A stretch of 64,000 nt of DNA from Candidatus Berkiella aquae (GCF_001431295.2 NZ_LKAJ02000001.1:3162001-3226000); one strand, 5' to 3'; positions 1 to 10,343 are shown, numbered from the stretch's first letter. The notes: generated from the letters alone by a model not told the origin. A program made the numbers and translations.

Positions 1-71
1 ATTCAACCCAATTTTGAAAAAATATTTCAAAATTTCAGCCTTTTTGGATGAGGCACTTGCTGAGAGGGGCG

Positions 72-1673
72 ATGAATAATTCCATTTTACAAGCCCAAGA
101 CACGAAAGAGTTACTAAAGGCAGTTATAAAGCTAAGAAACTGCCTTGAAGATCCCTTGGCTAATACTTGGCAAAGCGCCCTTAACGATTTAGAACAAGCC
201 TGCAAATCGCTGCCAGAACCCCCTATTTTAGCTTTGATGAACAAAATCCATCATTTACTAAGCCCCTATATCGAAAATATCGGATTAGAAAACATCCCTG
301 GCGAGATCATCAATGATTGTCATATTTATATCCAAAAACTAGAAGAAGTCATTGCCATTCATGTCATGGATCCTATGTTAACAACGCATGATATCGCGCA
401 AAGCAAACCGTTTCTTCTTATAGGCTTACAAGATAAACAATTAACCGAAGAAATTATTCATCAGGTCATTTATTTTGGTTATCCTTCTCTTGCTTGCCAT
501 TCACTACATGAAATCATTCAAAAAGTAGATGCCTCATCTACCATTTACAGTGCCATCATTTTAGATACTGAATATTGTAAAAAAGAAGATCTACAAACGC
601 TTAAAGAATTATCTGAAAAAGTTCCTATCATTTTTATCTCGCACCATCATGATGTCGCGAGCCGCTTATTTGCTGTACAAGCGGGTGGGCGTGGCTATTT
701 AGTGAGTCCTTTAGAATTTACTAATTTAATTGAAAAAATTGATCAAATAACAACACCAACGAGTGAAAGAAGCCCTTATCGAATTCTGATTGTGGAAGAT
801 TCACGAACACAAGCCAAAGTAATTCGCAAACATTTAGAAAAGGCGGGGATGATCACTGAAATATTGCTTGATCCGCTCAAAATTAATGATGTTCTCATTG
901 AGTTTCAGCCCGATCTTATTTTACTTGATCTTTACATGCCGCAGTGTTCTGGTGTTGATTTAGCCAAGGTGATTCGTCAGCAAGATATGTTCGTCGGCAT
1001 CCCGATTGTTTATCTGTCCGCTGAAGAGGACGTTGGCATGCAGCTTACGGCTATCCGAGGGGGTGGTGATGACTTTTTAACCAAGCCCATCGTACCTCAA
1101 TATATGATTGATGCTATAGCAGCACGCGCTGCACGTTCTCGCACCTTACGTGCAGAAATGATCATGGATAGCTTAACTGAAACACTGAATCACACTCGAA
1201 TTTTAGAACAGCTAGAATTAGAAATTGCCAGAGCAAAACGCAACAAAACGCCCTTAAGCTTTGCCATGATAGACATTGATCATTTTAAATTAATAAATGA
1301 TAGCCATGGACATCCTGTCGGAGATCGAGTCATTAAAGGACTGGCTCGTTTACTCAAACAACGATTGCGTCGTTCTGACAGTATTGGGCGCTATGGTGGG
1401 GAAGAATTCGCGATTATTCTACCTCAAACCGAACCTGAAACTTTTTACGCAAAACTAGATGAAATTCGTCGCGGATTTTCTAAATTATTACATCGAAGCA
1501 GCGATCCTCTAATTGAATTCTCCGCTACATTTAGCGCAGGGCTTGCTAAATTTAACAATCAGATCCATTCTGTTGATGAATTTGTACAAGCCGCTGATAA
1601 AGCCCTTTATGAAGCCAAAGCCAAAGGACGTAACTGCATCGTTTTAGACGGCAAATCTACTCTTCTTCCCTAA
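72..1673 (+). CDS. Response regulator with GGDEF diguanylate cyclase domain (PleD-like)
   Basis: Likely makes cyclic di-GMP from two GTP under control of phosphorylation. About 105 N-terminal helical residues are followed by a degenerate receiver-like domain (about 113-225), a complete receiver domain (about 237-355; phospho-acceptor Asp286 in LLDLYMP, Lys in TKPI) and a C-terminal GGDEF domain. The active site reads GGEEF (about 442-446). RRSD stands exactly five residues before it and matches the RxxD inhibitory site, so product feedback is likely. I prefer ATG 72, which has GAGAGGGG just upstream, over ATG 48, which has no clear ribosome site. The 3' end overlaps the convergent cutA by 17 bp. 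No partner kinase gene is nearby. Family assignment is firm; the signal is unknown. Confidence 0.92.
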   Translation: MNNSILQAQDTKELLKAVIKLRNCLEDPLANTWQSALNDLEQACKSLPEPPILALMNKIHHLLSPYIENIGLENIPGEIINDCHIYIQKLEEVIAIHVMDPMLTTHDIAQSKPFLLIGLQDKQLTEEIIHQVIYFGYPSLACHSLHEIIQKVDASSTIYSAIILDTEYCKKEDLQTLKELSEKVPIIFISHHHDVASRLFAVQAGGRGYLVSPLEFTNLIEKIDQITTPTSERSPYRILIVEDSRTQAKVIRKHLEKAGMITEILLDPLKINDVLIEFQPDLILLDLYMPQCSGVDLAKVIRQQDMFVGIPIVYLSAEEDVGMQLTAIRGGGDDFLTKPIVPQYMIDAIAARAARSRTLRAEMIMDSLTETLNHTRILEQLELEIARAKRNKTPLSFAMIDIDHFKLINDSHGHPVGDRVIKGLARLLKQRLRRSDSIGRYGGEEFAIILPQTEPETFYAKLDEIRRGFSKLLHRSSDPLIEFSATFSAGLAKFNNQIHSVDEFVQAADKALYEAKAKGRNCIVLDGKSTLLP

Positions 1674-1998
1674 GTGCGCCACCTAATACACCATCCATCC
1701 AATAAGTGAAATTCTCATTGCAATAAGTGATAGCTGTCGCAATAAACTCAGGAACTTTGTAAGGATGAATCGTCAAAATAGCCTGTTCTAAGTCAGCAAG
1801 CTTATCTTTTCTCGTTTTTAAATACAATAATGACTCTTCACTCTGGATTAATTTTCCTTCCCAGGAATAAATTGAGGTAAGATTAGGTATGATATTAATA
1901 CATGCTACAAGTCCTGCACCTAATAATTCTTCTGCTATTTGAAGGGCAGTTGCCTGATTAGGGCATGTACATAAAACGAGATAATAGGCAGTTTCCAT
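1657..1998 (-). CDS. cutA: Divalent-cation tolerance protein CutA
   Basis: A 113-aa protein of typical CutA size. It shows the N-terminal strand YYLVLCTCPN, the central AGLVACINIIP segment, SIYSWEGK, and the C-terminal YWMDGV segment, all characteristic of this small trimeric ferredoxin-like family. The family is linked to copper and other divalent metal tolerance, though its biochemical role is poorly defined. In many proteobacteria cutA sits beside dsbD; here dsbD diverges from it 42 bp away, which supports the call. Its 3' end overlaps the diguanylate cyclase gene on the other strand. Confidence 0.93.
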   Translation of the reverse strand: METAYYLVLCTCPNQATALQIAEELLGAGLVACINIIPNLTSIYSWEGKLIQSEESLLYLKTRKDKLADLEQAILTIHPYKVPEFIATAITYCNENFTYWMDGVLGGALREEE

Positions 1999-2040
1999 GA
2001 TTGCCTCATAGGTTAACGTGAAATCGATAGGTGAAGAATA

Positions 2041-3882
2041 ATGCTGGATAAGAGAAAGTACAACTTTATCATTATCGTGCTCATGCTATTGGTTTGTGGA
2101 CCAAGCATTCAAGCTCAGATTAATCAATCAAACTCCCCTTTACCTTTTTCAAAGGTATTGTCTAGTGAGCAAGCTTTTATGCTAAGTACCTCTTTTGAGG
2201 AAAGTGTTATTAAATTTCAATGGCAAATTGCTTCTGGATGTTATCTTTACCAAGAGCGTTTACATATTTCTTTAATTCAAAAAGATCTCACCAAATTATC
2301 CTTAATGACCAAAGCAATCTTACCCCCTGCCGAGCAAGTAGAAGATCCCTATTTTGGGCCCGAGTCTATTTATAAGAATCACCTAACTATCCCGGTTTCA
2401 CTTGAAGGCTATACCCTACAGACAGCAGCAACGAATCTTAAATTACAAGTCCAGTATCAAGGATGTGCTGAATCAGGATTTTGCTATCCTCCAGTGACCA
2501 AGTGGTATGACGTCACCATTGCTAACAAACAAATACAAGGATTAACCCAGCTTGCTGATGCACCTACCCTTTCCGATGCGCCAGCGATTGAAAAAACACC
2601 GACGTCAAAAAGTTTAACATCGCTTGAGAATAAGGGCACATTCTCAGTCATTGCCAGCTTTTACTTTCTCGGGATTTTATTGACTTTCACTCCTTGTGTT
2701 TTACCCATGATTCCCATTTTGTTTGGGGTCATTGTTGGCGAAAGTCATTTGAACACACGTAAAGCTTTTCGATTATCACTGGTTTATGTGCTCAGTATGT
2801 CCTTCACCTATGCGATAGCAGGTATTGTTGCAGCAACCTTAGGTAAGAATTTACAAGCACTATTTCAAAAGCCGCTTGCCGTTTTCTTATTCGCCAGCTT
2901 ATTTATCTATTTAGGGCTCGTTCAAATGGGCGTGGCTCGCGTGCGCTTTCCACAACGCATTCAAGATATGCTAACCAAACTTCATCATCGCCAAGTGGGT
3001 GGTTCTTATCTTGGTGCAGGCATCATGGGAATTTTAGCAACGCTTATTGCTTCACCTTGTGTGAGTGCTCCTTTAATTGGTGCGCTCAGTTACATCTCAC
3101 AAAGTGGTAATATCGCATTGGGTGGTGGTGCCTTATTTGCAATGGGCCTAGGCATGGGCACCTTATTATTAGTTGTAGGAACCCTTGAAGGAAAATTACT
3201 TCCTAAAAGAGGTCCCTGGATGCACGCTGTTAATCAAATCTTTGCCATTATGATGTTTGGTATCGCTATTTGGTTACTCAGTCGTATTCTCCCAAGCTCA
3301 ATCACTTTAGCCCTTTGGGGTGGCGTTCTTATTTTCGCTGCTTGGTGTATGGGAAGTTTTCGTAAACAAGCCGGTTTTTCTGGGCGGGTTGGTTTTGGAC
3401 TCGTGATTTATGCATTTATCCTCTTTTGGGGAGCTTGGCATGGAGAAACCGATCCCATCAAACCACTTACCACTGGTTTTTGGGGAGATAAAAATAATGA
3501 AAAACCATCACTGTTCGCAACCATTGACTCAGAACAAGCACTGACGCCCATTTTGGAAGCCGCCAAAAAACAACAACAGCCTCTTATGCTGGTTTTTTCC
3601 GCGGAATGGTGTACGGCTTGTAAGCATCTTGAAAATAAAGTGTTCACTGATGCGACAGTGCAAAAATCAATGAGTCAGCTAGCTCTTATTAGGGCCGATG
3701 TCTCGCCTTATAGCGAAACGAATCAAATTTTGCTACAAAAGTTTGCATTAATAGGCCCACCCGCCATATTATTCTTCGACAAAAATGGCAAAGAACTAAC
3801 AAATTATCGAATTATTGGCGAAGTCACTCCTAAGCAGTTTCTAGCCCACCTCGATCAGGTCAAACAGGAATCAGACGAATAA
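2041..3882 (+). CDS. dsbD: Thiol:disulfide interchange protein DsbD
   Basis: Inner-membrane reductant conduit that passes electrons from cytoplasmic thioredoxin to periplasmic oxidoreductases such as DsbC and cytochrome c maturation proteins. The 613-aa chain has the full three-part architecture: an N-terminal signal segment (about 8-25); a periplasmic alpha domain with the Cys pair C142/C148 in CAESGFC; a multi-helix membrane domain (about 203-465) with C219 in TPCVLPM and C341 in SPCVSAP; and a C-terminal thioredoxin-like domain with WCTAC (C525/C528). All six functional cysteines are visible. The start is preceded by AGGTGAAG. A strong hairpin follows the stop. Confidence 0.96.
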   Translation: MLDKRKYNFIIIVLMLLVCGPSIQAQINQSNSPLPFSKVLSSEQAFMLSTSFEESVIKFQWQIASGCYLYQERLHISLIQKDLTKLSLMTKAILPPAEQVEDPYFGPESIYKNHLTIPVSLEGYTLQTAATNLKLQVQYQGCAESGFCYPPVTKWYDVTIANKQIQGLTQLADAPTLSDAPAIEKTPTSKSLTSLENKGTFSVIASFYFLGILLTFTPCVLPMIPILFGVIVGESHLNTRKAFRLSLVYVLSMSFTYAIAGIVAATLGKNLQALFQKPLAVFLFASLFIYLGLVQMGVARVRFPQRIQDMLTKLHHRQVGGSYLGAGIMGILATLIASPCVSAPLIGALSYISQSGNIALGGGALFAMGLGMGTLLLVVGTLEGKLLPKRGPWMHAVNQIFAIMMFGIAIWLLSRILPSSITLALWGGVLIFAAWCMGSFRKQAGFSGRVGFGLVIYAFILFWGAWHGETDPIKPLTTGFWGDKNNEKPSLFATIDSEQALTPILEAAKKQQQPLMLVFSAEWCTACKHLENKVFTDATVQKSMSQLALIRADVSPYSETNQILLQKFALIGPPAILFFDKNGKELTNYRIIGEVTPKQFLAHLDQVKQESDE

Positions 3883-3894
3883 TGTCATTAAAAT

Positions 3895-3929
3895 GAAGAA
3901 AATGGTGGCTAACTGTTGCCATTTTCTTC
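3895..3929 (+). terminator. Putative terminator hairpin after dsbD
   Basis: An 11-bp perfect stem (3895-3905 with 3919-3929), extended by G-U pairs into a small loop, begins 12 bp after the dsbD stop. The 3' arm itself is T-rich (ATTTTCTTC) but no long T run follows, so efficiency is uncertain. The rest of the 245-bp gap up to aroQ shows no ORF or clear promoter. Confidence 0.5.
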
Positions 3930-4127
3930 GATCTTGCGCAAACTACCACTCTCAAAAAAGAATTCTCTTTACGCTTTTTGGCTCCACTTCGTAAACACCC
4001 TTATCTTGCATAGATCTTTCATTATCTTGTCGACATCTGCTCCTATCTTTCGCGATCGTGCATATTCCCATAGACAATAGATCGATATTAAGCCACAATA
4101 TCTCGAATTATTATTTAGGCAATGTAT

Positions 4128-4550
4128 ATGGCTAAGTTATTAGTTATTCATGGACCAAACTTAAACATGCTCGGCAATAGAGAGCCTGAGCACTATGGTA
4201 AGTTATCGCTAGATGAAATTAATAAGCTTATTATCAAACATGCCAAGAAAAATCCTACTGAATGTTTTCAATCGAATGCAGAACATGAAATTATCGACAA
4301 GATCCAAACATGCAAAGCCGACTATCTGATTATTAATCCCGGTGCGTTAACACACACTAGTATCGCTATTCGAGATGCCCTTATCGCTGTCAAAATTCCC
4401 TTTTATGAAGTACATCTGTCCAATATATATGCTAGAGAAAGTTTTCGACATATAAGCTATCTCAGCGATATCGCAACAGGTGTTGTCAGCGGTCTTGGAC
4501 ATTTTGGTTATCTAGCCGCTATTGATGCTGCGCTTGCTTCACAGTCCTAG
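4128..4550 (+). CDS. aroQ: 3-dehydroquinate dehydratase, type II
   Basis: Dehydrates 3-dehydroquinate to 3-dehydroshikimate in the shikimate pathway. The 140-aa length is typical. It carries the GPNLNMLG opening, the catalytic loop with NREPEHYG (Arg and Tyr), a diverged form of the SNxE segment ([10 protein letters not shown]), [11 protein letters not shown], and VHLSN with the catalytic His. ATG 4128 lies 8 nt after an AGG and is preferred to ATG 4122, which is too close to it. aroQ immediately upstream of accB-accC is a common proteobacterial arrangement, and these genes probably form one operon. Confidence 0.95.
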   Translation: MAKLLVIHGPNLNMLGNREPEHYGKLSLDEINKLIIKHAKKNPTECFQSNAEHEIIDKIQTCKADYLIINPGALTHTSIAIRDALIAVKIPFYEVHLSNIYARESFRHISYLSDIATGVVSGLGHFGYLAAIDAALASQS

Positions 4551-4580
4551 ATTTTGTTGCCACTATAGAAGAGTGACCTT

Positions 4581-5048
4581 ATGGATATTCGTAAAATTAA
4601 AAAACTCATTGAACTCCTAGAAGAATCTGGCGTCAATGAAATTGAAATCCGCGAAGGAGAAGAATCCGTTCGCATCAGCCGAAAGATGGAAAGCGCAGCA
4701 CCGCAATATGTTGTTGCCCAATCTCCAGCAGCGCCTATGGCTCCTGCTGTGCAAGCGGCTGCACCTGCGCCAACAGCGCCGCCAGCACAAGATAATAAAC
4801 CTGCTTTACCTGAAGGCCATGTCATGACCTCTCCAATGGTCGGCACTATGTATCGAGCGCCTTCTCCAACCCAACCTCCCTTTGTAGAAATTGGCTCGAC
4901 CGTGAAAGCAGGCGATACATTATGTATTGTTGAAGCAATGAAAATGCTTAACCAAATTGAAGCTGATATCTCGGGTACTATCGTTGCCATTTTAATTGAA
5001 AATGGTCAACCCGTAGAATTTGGTCAACCCCTATTTGTGATTAAATAA
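4581..5048 (+). CDS. accB: Biotin carboxyl carrier protein of acetyl-CoA carboxylase
   Basis: Carries biotin between the biotin carboxylase and carboxyltransferase of acetyl-CoA carboxylase, the first step of fatty-acid synthesis. The 155-aa protein has an N-terminal helical region (about 1-36), an Ala/Pro-rich flexible linker (about 39-72) and a biotinyl domain with Lys121 in the EAMKML motif. It lies 30 bp after aroQ and 8 bp before accC, consistent with co-transcription. Confidence 0.97.
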   Translation: MDIRKIKKLIELLEESGVNEIEIREGEESVRISRKMESAAPQYVVAQSPAAPMAPAVQAAAPAPTAPPAQDNKPALPEGHVMTSPMVGTMYRAPSPTQPPFVEIGSTVKAGDTLCIVEAMKMLNQIEADISGTIVAILIENGQPVEFGQPLFVIK

Positions 5049-5056
5049 GAGATCCC

Positions 5057-6403
5057 ATGTTAGATAAGGTTGTTATTGCTAATCGTGGAGAAATTGCTTT
5101 GCGCATTTTGCGCGCTTGCCATGAATTAGGGATTAAAACAGTTACACTCTACTCAACGGTTGATAGAGATCTGCTTCCGGTACGTTTATCTGATGAAGCA
5201 ATTTGTATAGGCCCTGCGCCTTCTCCTGAAAGTTACCTCAATATTCCTGCCATTATCAGTGCTGCAGAAATAACAGATTCTGTTGCCATTCATCCAGGTT
5301 ATGGATTTTTAGCTGAAAATGCAGATTTTGCAGAACGCGTTGAACAAAGTGGTTTTATTTTTATTGGTCCAAAGCCTGACACCATTCGATTAATGGGCAA
5401 TAAAGTCTCTGCGATTAAAGCCATGAAAGAAGCGGGCGTTCCTTGTGTGCCTGGCTCAGATGGACCACTGGATGACGATGATAAACGTAATTTACAAATT
5501 GCTCGCGAAATTGGCTACCCCGTGATTATTAAAGCCGCCGGTGGTGGCGGTGGTCGAGGTATGCGAGTAGTACAAAGTGAAGCCGCTTTACTCAGTGCCA
5601 TTTCATTAACGCAAACCGAAGCCGCGAATGCTTTTGGTAATAGTAGCGTTTACATGGAAAAATACTTGGAAAGACCCAGACACATTGAAATTCAAGTGTT
5701 GGCCGATGGCCAAGGCAATGCCATTCACTTAGGTGAAAGGGATTGTTCGATGCAACGTCGCCATCAAAAAGTGTTAGAAGAAGCACCTGCGCCTTTTATT
5801 ACACCAGAACAACGTGAACAAATTGGTAAGCGATGCGTTGATGCCTGTTTAAGAATCGGTTACCGCGGTGCCGGTACCTTCGAATTCTTATTCCAAGATG
5901 GTGAATTTTATTTCATTGAAATGAATACTCGCGTTCAAGTCGAACATCCTATCACAGAAATGATTACAGGCGTTGATATTGTGAAAGAGCAATTGAAAAT
6001 TGCTTCGGGCGAGAAACTTTCTCTCAAACAATCTGATGTTCGCCTGCAAGGCCATGCCATTGAATGCCGAATTAATGCGGAAGATCCTAAAACCTTTATT
6101 CCCTGTCCGGGAAAGATCACCTGGTATCATGCGCCTGGCGGTCCTGGTGTGCGTATCGATTCTCATATTTATAGCTCTTATTCGGTACCCCCTAACTATG
6201 ATTCTTTGATTGCTAAACTCATCACTTATGGTAATGACCGACATGAGGCTATCCGTCGCATGCGCAATGCGCTAAGCGAGATTGTGGTTGATGGCATTAA
6301 AACCAATATTCCACTACATCAAGAACTGATGCGTGATACCCATTTCATGGATGGTGGCACAACCATTCACTACCTTGAAAACAAAATGAAGGATTTAACC
6401 TAG
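5057..6403 (+). CDS. accC: Biotin carboxylase subunit of acetyl-CoA carboxylase
   Basis: ATP-dependent carboxylation of the biotin on AccB. The 448-aa length matches the family. It opens with [14 protein letters not shown], has the ATP-grasp glycine-rich loop [11 protein letters not shown], the metal-binding [13 protein letters not shown] segment and the C-terminal [11 protein letters not shown] segment. The stop overlaps the GTG start of prmA by one base (TAGTG), indicating translational coupling. Confidence 0.97.
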   Translation: MLDKVVIANRGEIALRILRACHELGIKTVTLYSTVDRDLLPVRLSDEAICIGPAPSPESYLNIPAIISAAEITDSVAIHPGYGFLAENADFAERVEQSGFIFIGPKPDTIRLMGNKVSAIKAMKEAGVPCVPGSDGPLDDDDKRNLQIAREIGYPVIIKAAGGGGGRGMRVVQSEAALLSAISLTQTEAANAFGNSSVYMEKYLERPRHIEIQVLADGQGNAIHLGERDCSMQRRHQKVLEEAPAPFITPEQREQIGKRCVDACLRIGYRGAGTFEFLFQDGEFYFIEMNTRVQVEHPITEMITGVDIVKEQLKIASGEKLSLKQSDVRLQGHAIECRINAEDPKTFIPCPGKITWYHAPGGPGVRIDSHIYSSYSVPPNYDSLIAKLITYGNDRHEAIRRMRNALSEIVVDGIKTNIPLHQELMRDTHFMDGGTTIHYLENKMKDLT

Positions 6404-7287
6404 TGTCCTTTGTAGAAATTTCTTTTGAGGTTGAAGAAAAGGCCACTTCATCTTGTAGTGAATTATTAGAAAATCTAGGTGCGCTAGCGGTTTCTTATTT
6501 TGATGGGGCTAATGAGCCCTTATTAGAACCCAAACCCGGCACAACCCCTTTGTGGAACAAAGTTAAAATTGTTGGGTTGTTTGATAAGGAAGCGGATCTA
6601 AATCATCTGCGCAAAACCATATTTGCTTTTTTGCCAGATCTTTCATTACAAGTCACAACATTACCTGATCAAGAATGGACAAGGGTGTGGCTTGAACACT
6701 TTAAACCCATGCCGTTTGGCCAAGGTTTTTGGGTTGCACCGCATGAACATCCTGATTGTGCTTTACTGGAAAAAGAAGCGATTGTACTCAAACTGGATCC
6801 GGGTCTTGCGTTTGGAACAGGCACTCATCCGACAACCGCTTTATGCCTTGAATGGTTAAGCAACCATCGCCCACTCAATCAGCGTGTTATCGATTATGGT
6901 TGCGGTTCAGGGATATTAGGGATTGGTGCATTACTGCTTGGTGCTCATCAGGTTGATGCCATTGATTATGATCCACAAGCGCTTATCAGCACACGGGATA
7001 ATGCTATCCGAAATGGCTTATCTGACGCCCAAATCGCGGTATTTACTCCAGAAGCTTTTCAAGGACAAACAGCACAAACCGTTTTAGCGAATATTTTAGC
7101 TGAGCCTTTAATTGAGCTTGCCCCGCGGTTGCGCCTATTAACGAACATGGGAGGACATATTGTGCTTTCAGGTTTGTTAACAAACCAATCTGAGGCCGTT
7201 CTCGCTGTTTATCGTGAATGGTTCGATTTTGAGCCTGTTAAAAGCATCGAAGAATGGGCTTTATTGGTTGGTAAAAGAATCGCATAA
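6403..7287 (+). CDS. prmA: Ribosomal protein L11 methyltransferase
   Basis: SAM-dependent methyltransferase that trimethylates ribosomal protein L11. The 294-aa chain has the PrmA N-terminal recognition domain, the WTRVWLEHFKPMPFG segment, LDPGLAFGTGTHPTT, and the SAM-binding motif VIDYGCGSGILGIGAL (about 163-178). It starts with GTG inside the accC stop, after AAGGAT. The accC-prmA arrangement is common in gammaproteobacteria. Confidence 0.96.
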   Translation: MSFVEISFEVEEKATSSCSELLENLGALAVSYFDGANEPLLEPKPGTTPLWNKVKIVGLFDKEADLNHLRKTIFAFLPDLSLQVTTLPDQEWTRVWLEHFKPMPFGQGFWVAPHEHPDCALLEKEAIVLKLDPGLAFGTGTHPTTALCLEWLSNHRPLNQRVIDYGCGSGILGIGALLLGAHQVDAIDYDPQALISTRDNAIRNGLSDAQIAVFTPEAFQGQTAQTVLANILAEPLIELAPRLRLLTNMGGHIVLSGLLTNQSEAVLAVYREWFDFEPVKSIEEWALLVGKRIA

Positions 7288-7410
7288 CGAGCTTTTATCC
7301 TAAGAATAATCAGTCTATCTTCATTTATTCGCTTAATCTTCAATGAAGCTTCGCATCTTGAAAAGTAATGGGTATAATTCGACGCTCCCAAGCAAAAGAG
7401 TAGCGCACCC

Positions 7411-8421
7411 ATGTCATCATCTTCAAAGGAAGTTAAGAAACTTTCTCCTGTCAATATTGGTCCTCACCAGATTGCACACCCTATTATCTTAGCGCCGATG
7501 GCAGGGGTGACAGATAGGCCTTTTCGTCAGTTATGTAAGAATTTAGGTGCAGGACTTGCTGTCTCAGAAATGGTGGGAGCCAATTCATTATTACATGGCA
7601 GCGAAAAAACCAAGCGCCGAGCAAACCATGAAGGTGAAACACGCCCTTGCTCGGTACAAATCGTTGGCGCCGATCCCAATATGATGGCTGAAGCTGCACG
7701 CTATAATGAAGCACATGGTGCAGAAATTATTGATATTAATATGGGCTGCCCTGCCAAAAAAGTCTGTAATACCCTATCCGGTTCTGCACTTCTCAAAGAT
7801 GAACCGCTTGTTGCAAAAATTCTCGATGCGGTTGTCAAAGCCGTCAATATTCCGGTGACTTTAAAAATTCGCACCGGTTGGGATAGTCATAGCCGCAACG
7901 GCGTCACCGTCGCTAAAATGGCACAAGATTGTGGCATTCAAGCATTGGCCGTTCACGGTCGCACGCGCTCTTGCATGTTTCAAGGAGAAGCAGAATACGA
8001 AACGATTGCAGCGATTAAACAATCTATCAATATTCCTGTTTTTGCCAATGGGGATATCAATACGCCTGAAAAGGCCAAATGGGTATTAGAAAAAACCGGT
8101 GTTGATGGCTTAATGATAGGCCGTGCGGCTCAAGGTCGTCCTTGGATTTTCAACGAAATAATTCACTATTTAAATCACAATGAAATGCTAGAAGCACCCA
8201 CCATTACCGTTGTTCATGAGCTGATGACAAATCATATGAAAAATTTATATGCATTCTACGGAGAAAAGCGTGGCGTATTAGTGGCACGTAAACACGTTTC
8301 ATGGTACAGCAAAGGCCAGCGCAATGGTTCAACTTTCCGCCATACTTTCAATCAATTAGAAACAGCAGAAGAACAATTAACGGCTGCTGAAACATTCTTT
8401 CAAAGCTTGATGGGATCTTGA
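7411..8421 (+). CDS. dusB: tRNA-dihydrouridine synthase B
   Basis: FMN-dependent reduction of specific uridines in the tRNA D-loop. The 336-aa protein shows the Dus signature: APMAGVTDRPFR, SEMV near the N-terminus, DINMGCPAKKVCN with the catalytic Cys, KIRTGWD, VHGRTRSCMFQG, NGDI and MIGRAAQGRPWIF. The dusB-fis pairing is the classical gammaproteobacterial operon and fixes the paralog as DusB. A TATAAT at 7373-7378 could be the -10 box of its promoter, but no good -35 is visible. Confidence 0.96.
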   Translation: MSSSSKEVKKLSPVNIGPHQIAHPIILAPMAGVTDRPFRQLCKNLGAGLAVSEMVGANSLLHGSEKTKRRANHEGETRPCSVQIVGADPNMMAEAARYNEAHGAEIIDINMGCPAKKVCNTLSGSALLKDEPLVAKILDAVVKAVNIPVTLKIRTGWDSHSRNGVTVAKMAQDCGIQALAVHGRTRSCMFQGEAEYETIAAIKQSINIPVFANGDINTPEKAKWVLEKTGVDGLMIGRAAQGRPWIFNEIIHYLNHNEMLEAPTITVVHELMTNHMKNLYAFYGEKRGVLVARKHVSWYSKGQRNGSTFRHTFNQLETAEEQLTAAETFFQSLMGS

Positions 8422-8423
8422 AT

Positions 8424-8660
8424 ATGCAAAACAATAACCCTTTGCGCGAAATTGTTGCGCGAATCATGGAAGAATATTTTTGCACCCTCGATGGTCAACC
8501 TGCAAAACAACTCTATGACTTAGTCATCAAAGAAGTAGAACTTGGTTTGTTTAAAACCGTATTGCAGTATGCCGGGGGGAATCAAAGTAAAGCAGCAGAA
8601 TGGTTAGGCCTTGCCAGGGGAACATTGCGCAAACGCTTGGCTGAATATGGCTTAGAATAA
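8424..8660 (+). CDS. fis: DNA-binding protein Fis
   Basis: Nucleoid-associated factor that bends DNA and regulates rRNA, recombination and growth-phase genes. At about 78 aa it is shorter than the 98-aa E. coli protein; the missing part is N-terminal. The C-terminal helix-turn-helix is intact (GGNQSKAAEWLGL, RGTLRKRL). ATG 8424 is chosen; an in-frame TTG at 8418 overlaps the dusB stop. It follows dusB with almost no gap, so the two are co-transcribed. Confidence 0.94.
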   Translation: MQNNNPLREIVARIMEEYFCTLDGQPAKQLYDLVIKEVELGLFKTVLQYAGGNQSKAAEWLGLARGTLRKRLAEYGLE

Positions 8661-8679
8661 ATTAAGAGGTAAAAAAGAC

Positions 8680-10254
8680 ATGCACGAATCGACAATTATT
8701 CAGCGCGCTTTACTAACCGTCTATGATAAGACGCATATTATTGAATTAGCTGAAGCACTCCATTTACGAGGCGTTGAGTTAATCTCTACAGGGAATACCG
8801 CCGCTCTTTTAAAACAACATGGCATTCCTGTTACGGCGATTGGTGATTACACTGGTTTTCCAGAAATGATGGATGGACGCGTTAAAACATTACACCCCAA
8901 AATTCATGGTGGCATTTTAGGACGACGTGATATTGATGCCGATACCATGATAACGCATGGTATTCCTGATATCGATTTAGTGGTAGTCAATTTATATCCG
9001 TTTGAAAAAGTGATTCAAAAAGACAATGTCAACCTCAGTGATGCTATCGAAAATATTGATATTGGCGGTCCCACCCTCGTGCGCGGTGCGGCAAAGAATC
9101 ATGAATGGTGCACCGTATTAGTCGACCCTAACGACTATGATGAATTTATTGAGAATTTAAAAGCCAATGAAGGTGCTGTCAGTGCCAAAGAACGTTTTCG
9201 CTTTGCTGCAAAAGCGTTTGCTCACACCGCCGCTTATGATGCCCATATTGCAGATTATTTTAGCAAACAATTGAACCAAAGCACCGTTCCTGCTTTTGGA
9301 TCTACTTTTATTTTGCCATATAAACTCAAAGAAACGCTCCGTTACGGTGAAAACCCGCATCAATCAGCTGCTTTTTATCAATCGATTGATGCTCCTAAAG
9401 ATAGCATTAGCAGAGCGAACGTACACCAAGGCAAAGCATTGTCTTTTAATAATATTGCTGATGCGAATACCGCATTGGAATGCGTCAAAACCTTTGATAA
9501 ACCTGCTTGTGTTATTGTCAAACATGCCAATCCTTGTGGAGTCGCTAAAAGTGACAATACGCGACACGCTTATGATCAAGCTTATATCTGCGATCCGCAA
9601 TCTGCGTTCGGTGGTATTATCGCCTTTAATCGTGAAGTTGATGAGCAATTGCTGGCGCACATTTTCAGCAAACAATTTGTTGAGGTGTTAATTGCGCCTT
9701 CGTTTACTGAAAAAGCACTAGAAGTTGCTAAGCAAAAACCCGATTGTCGTGTGCTTTCTTTCCAAGCAACTGAGACACCTTCGCAAGCAATTCAATGGGA
9801 TATTCATAGCGTCAATGGCGGTTTACTCGTGCAAACAGCAGATGCGCTTGATAGTCCACTCCCTTATGAAGTGGTTACCATACAAAAACCCTCTCCAGAA
9901 CAACTGCAAGATTTAATCTTTAGTTGGCAAGTGGTTAGATTTGTTAAATCCAATGCGATTGTATTTGCCAAAAATGCACAAACCCTTGGTATTGGTGCAG
10001 GGCAAATGTCACGCATTATGAGTACAGAAATTGCGGCGATTAGAGCCAGAGAACAAAAGCTTGCTCTGGAAAATGCGGTAATGGCTTCGGATGCATTCTT
10101 CCCGTTTACGGATAATATTGAAAAAGCTTACGAATACGGTATTCGCGCGGTTATTCAACCCGGCGGTTCAAAGAAAGATCCTGAAGTGATTGCGATGGCC
10201 GATAAACTTGGCATGGTTATGCTATTCACCGGTAAGCGACATTTCCGACATTAA
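8680..10254 (+). CDS. purH: Bifunctional AICAR transformylase/IMP cyclohydrolase
   Basis: Catalyses the last two steps of IMP synthesis. The 524-aa chain has the N-terminal cyclohydrolase domain (ALLTVYDKT, STGNTAALL, MMDGRVKTLHPKIHGG) and the C-terminal transformylase domain (RYGENPHQSAA, KHANPCGVA, SAFGGIIAFN, IQPGGSKKD). The start follows TAAGAGGT. purD lies 183 bp downstream, separated by two hairpins. Confidence 0.97.
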   Translation: MHESTIIQRALLTVYDKTHIIELAEALHLRGVELISTGNTAALLKQHGIPVTAIGDYTGFPEMMDGRVKTLHPKIHGGILGRRDIDADTMITHGIPDIDLVVVNLYPFEKVIQKDNVNLSDAIENIDIGGPTLVRGAAKNHEWCTVLVDPNDYDEFIENLKANEGAVSAKERFRFAAKAFAHTAAYDAHIADYFSKQLNQSTVPAFGSTFILPYKLKETLRYGENPHQSAAFYQSIDAPKDSISRANVHQGKALSFNNIADANTALECVKTFDKPACVIVKHANPCGVAKSDNTRHAYDQAYICDPQSAFGGIIAFNREVDEQLLAHIFSKQFVEVLIAPSFTEKALEVAKQKPDCRVLSFQATETPSQAIQWDIHSVNGGLLVQTADALDSPLPYEVVTIQKPSPEQLQDLIFSWQVVRFVKSNAIVFAKNAQTLGIGAGQMSRIMSTEIAAIRAREQKLALENAVMASDAFFPFTDNIEKAYEYGIRAVIQPGGSKKDPEVIAMADKLGMVMLFTGKRHFRH

Positions 10255-10300
10255 CCGCTCGAATTTGAAAATGAGATATTTCAAAATTCCTAGCGAGCGG
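10255..10300 (+). terminator. Putative terminator hairpin after purH
   Basis: Starting at the purH stop, CCGCTCG (10255-10261) pairs with CGAGCGG (10294-10300), enclosing further complementary AT-rich arms (GAATTTGAAA against TTTCAAAATTC). The following TATCTTGTTT is moderately T-rich. Probably a terminator or 3'-end stabiliser. Confidence 0.45.
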
Positions 10301-10343
10301 TATCTTGTTTAAATGCTACGCGCAGGGGAACTCTGCGCTTGCA

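Noticed and set aside
7373..7378. TATAAT as a promoter of dusB-fis
   Set aside because: The -10 match is good but no -35 or TGn extension is at the right spacing, so I mention it only in the dusB entry.
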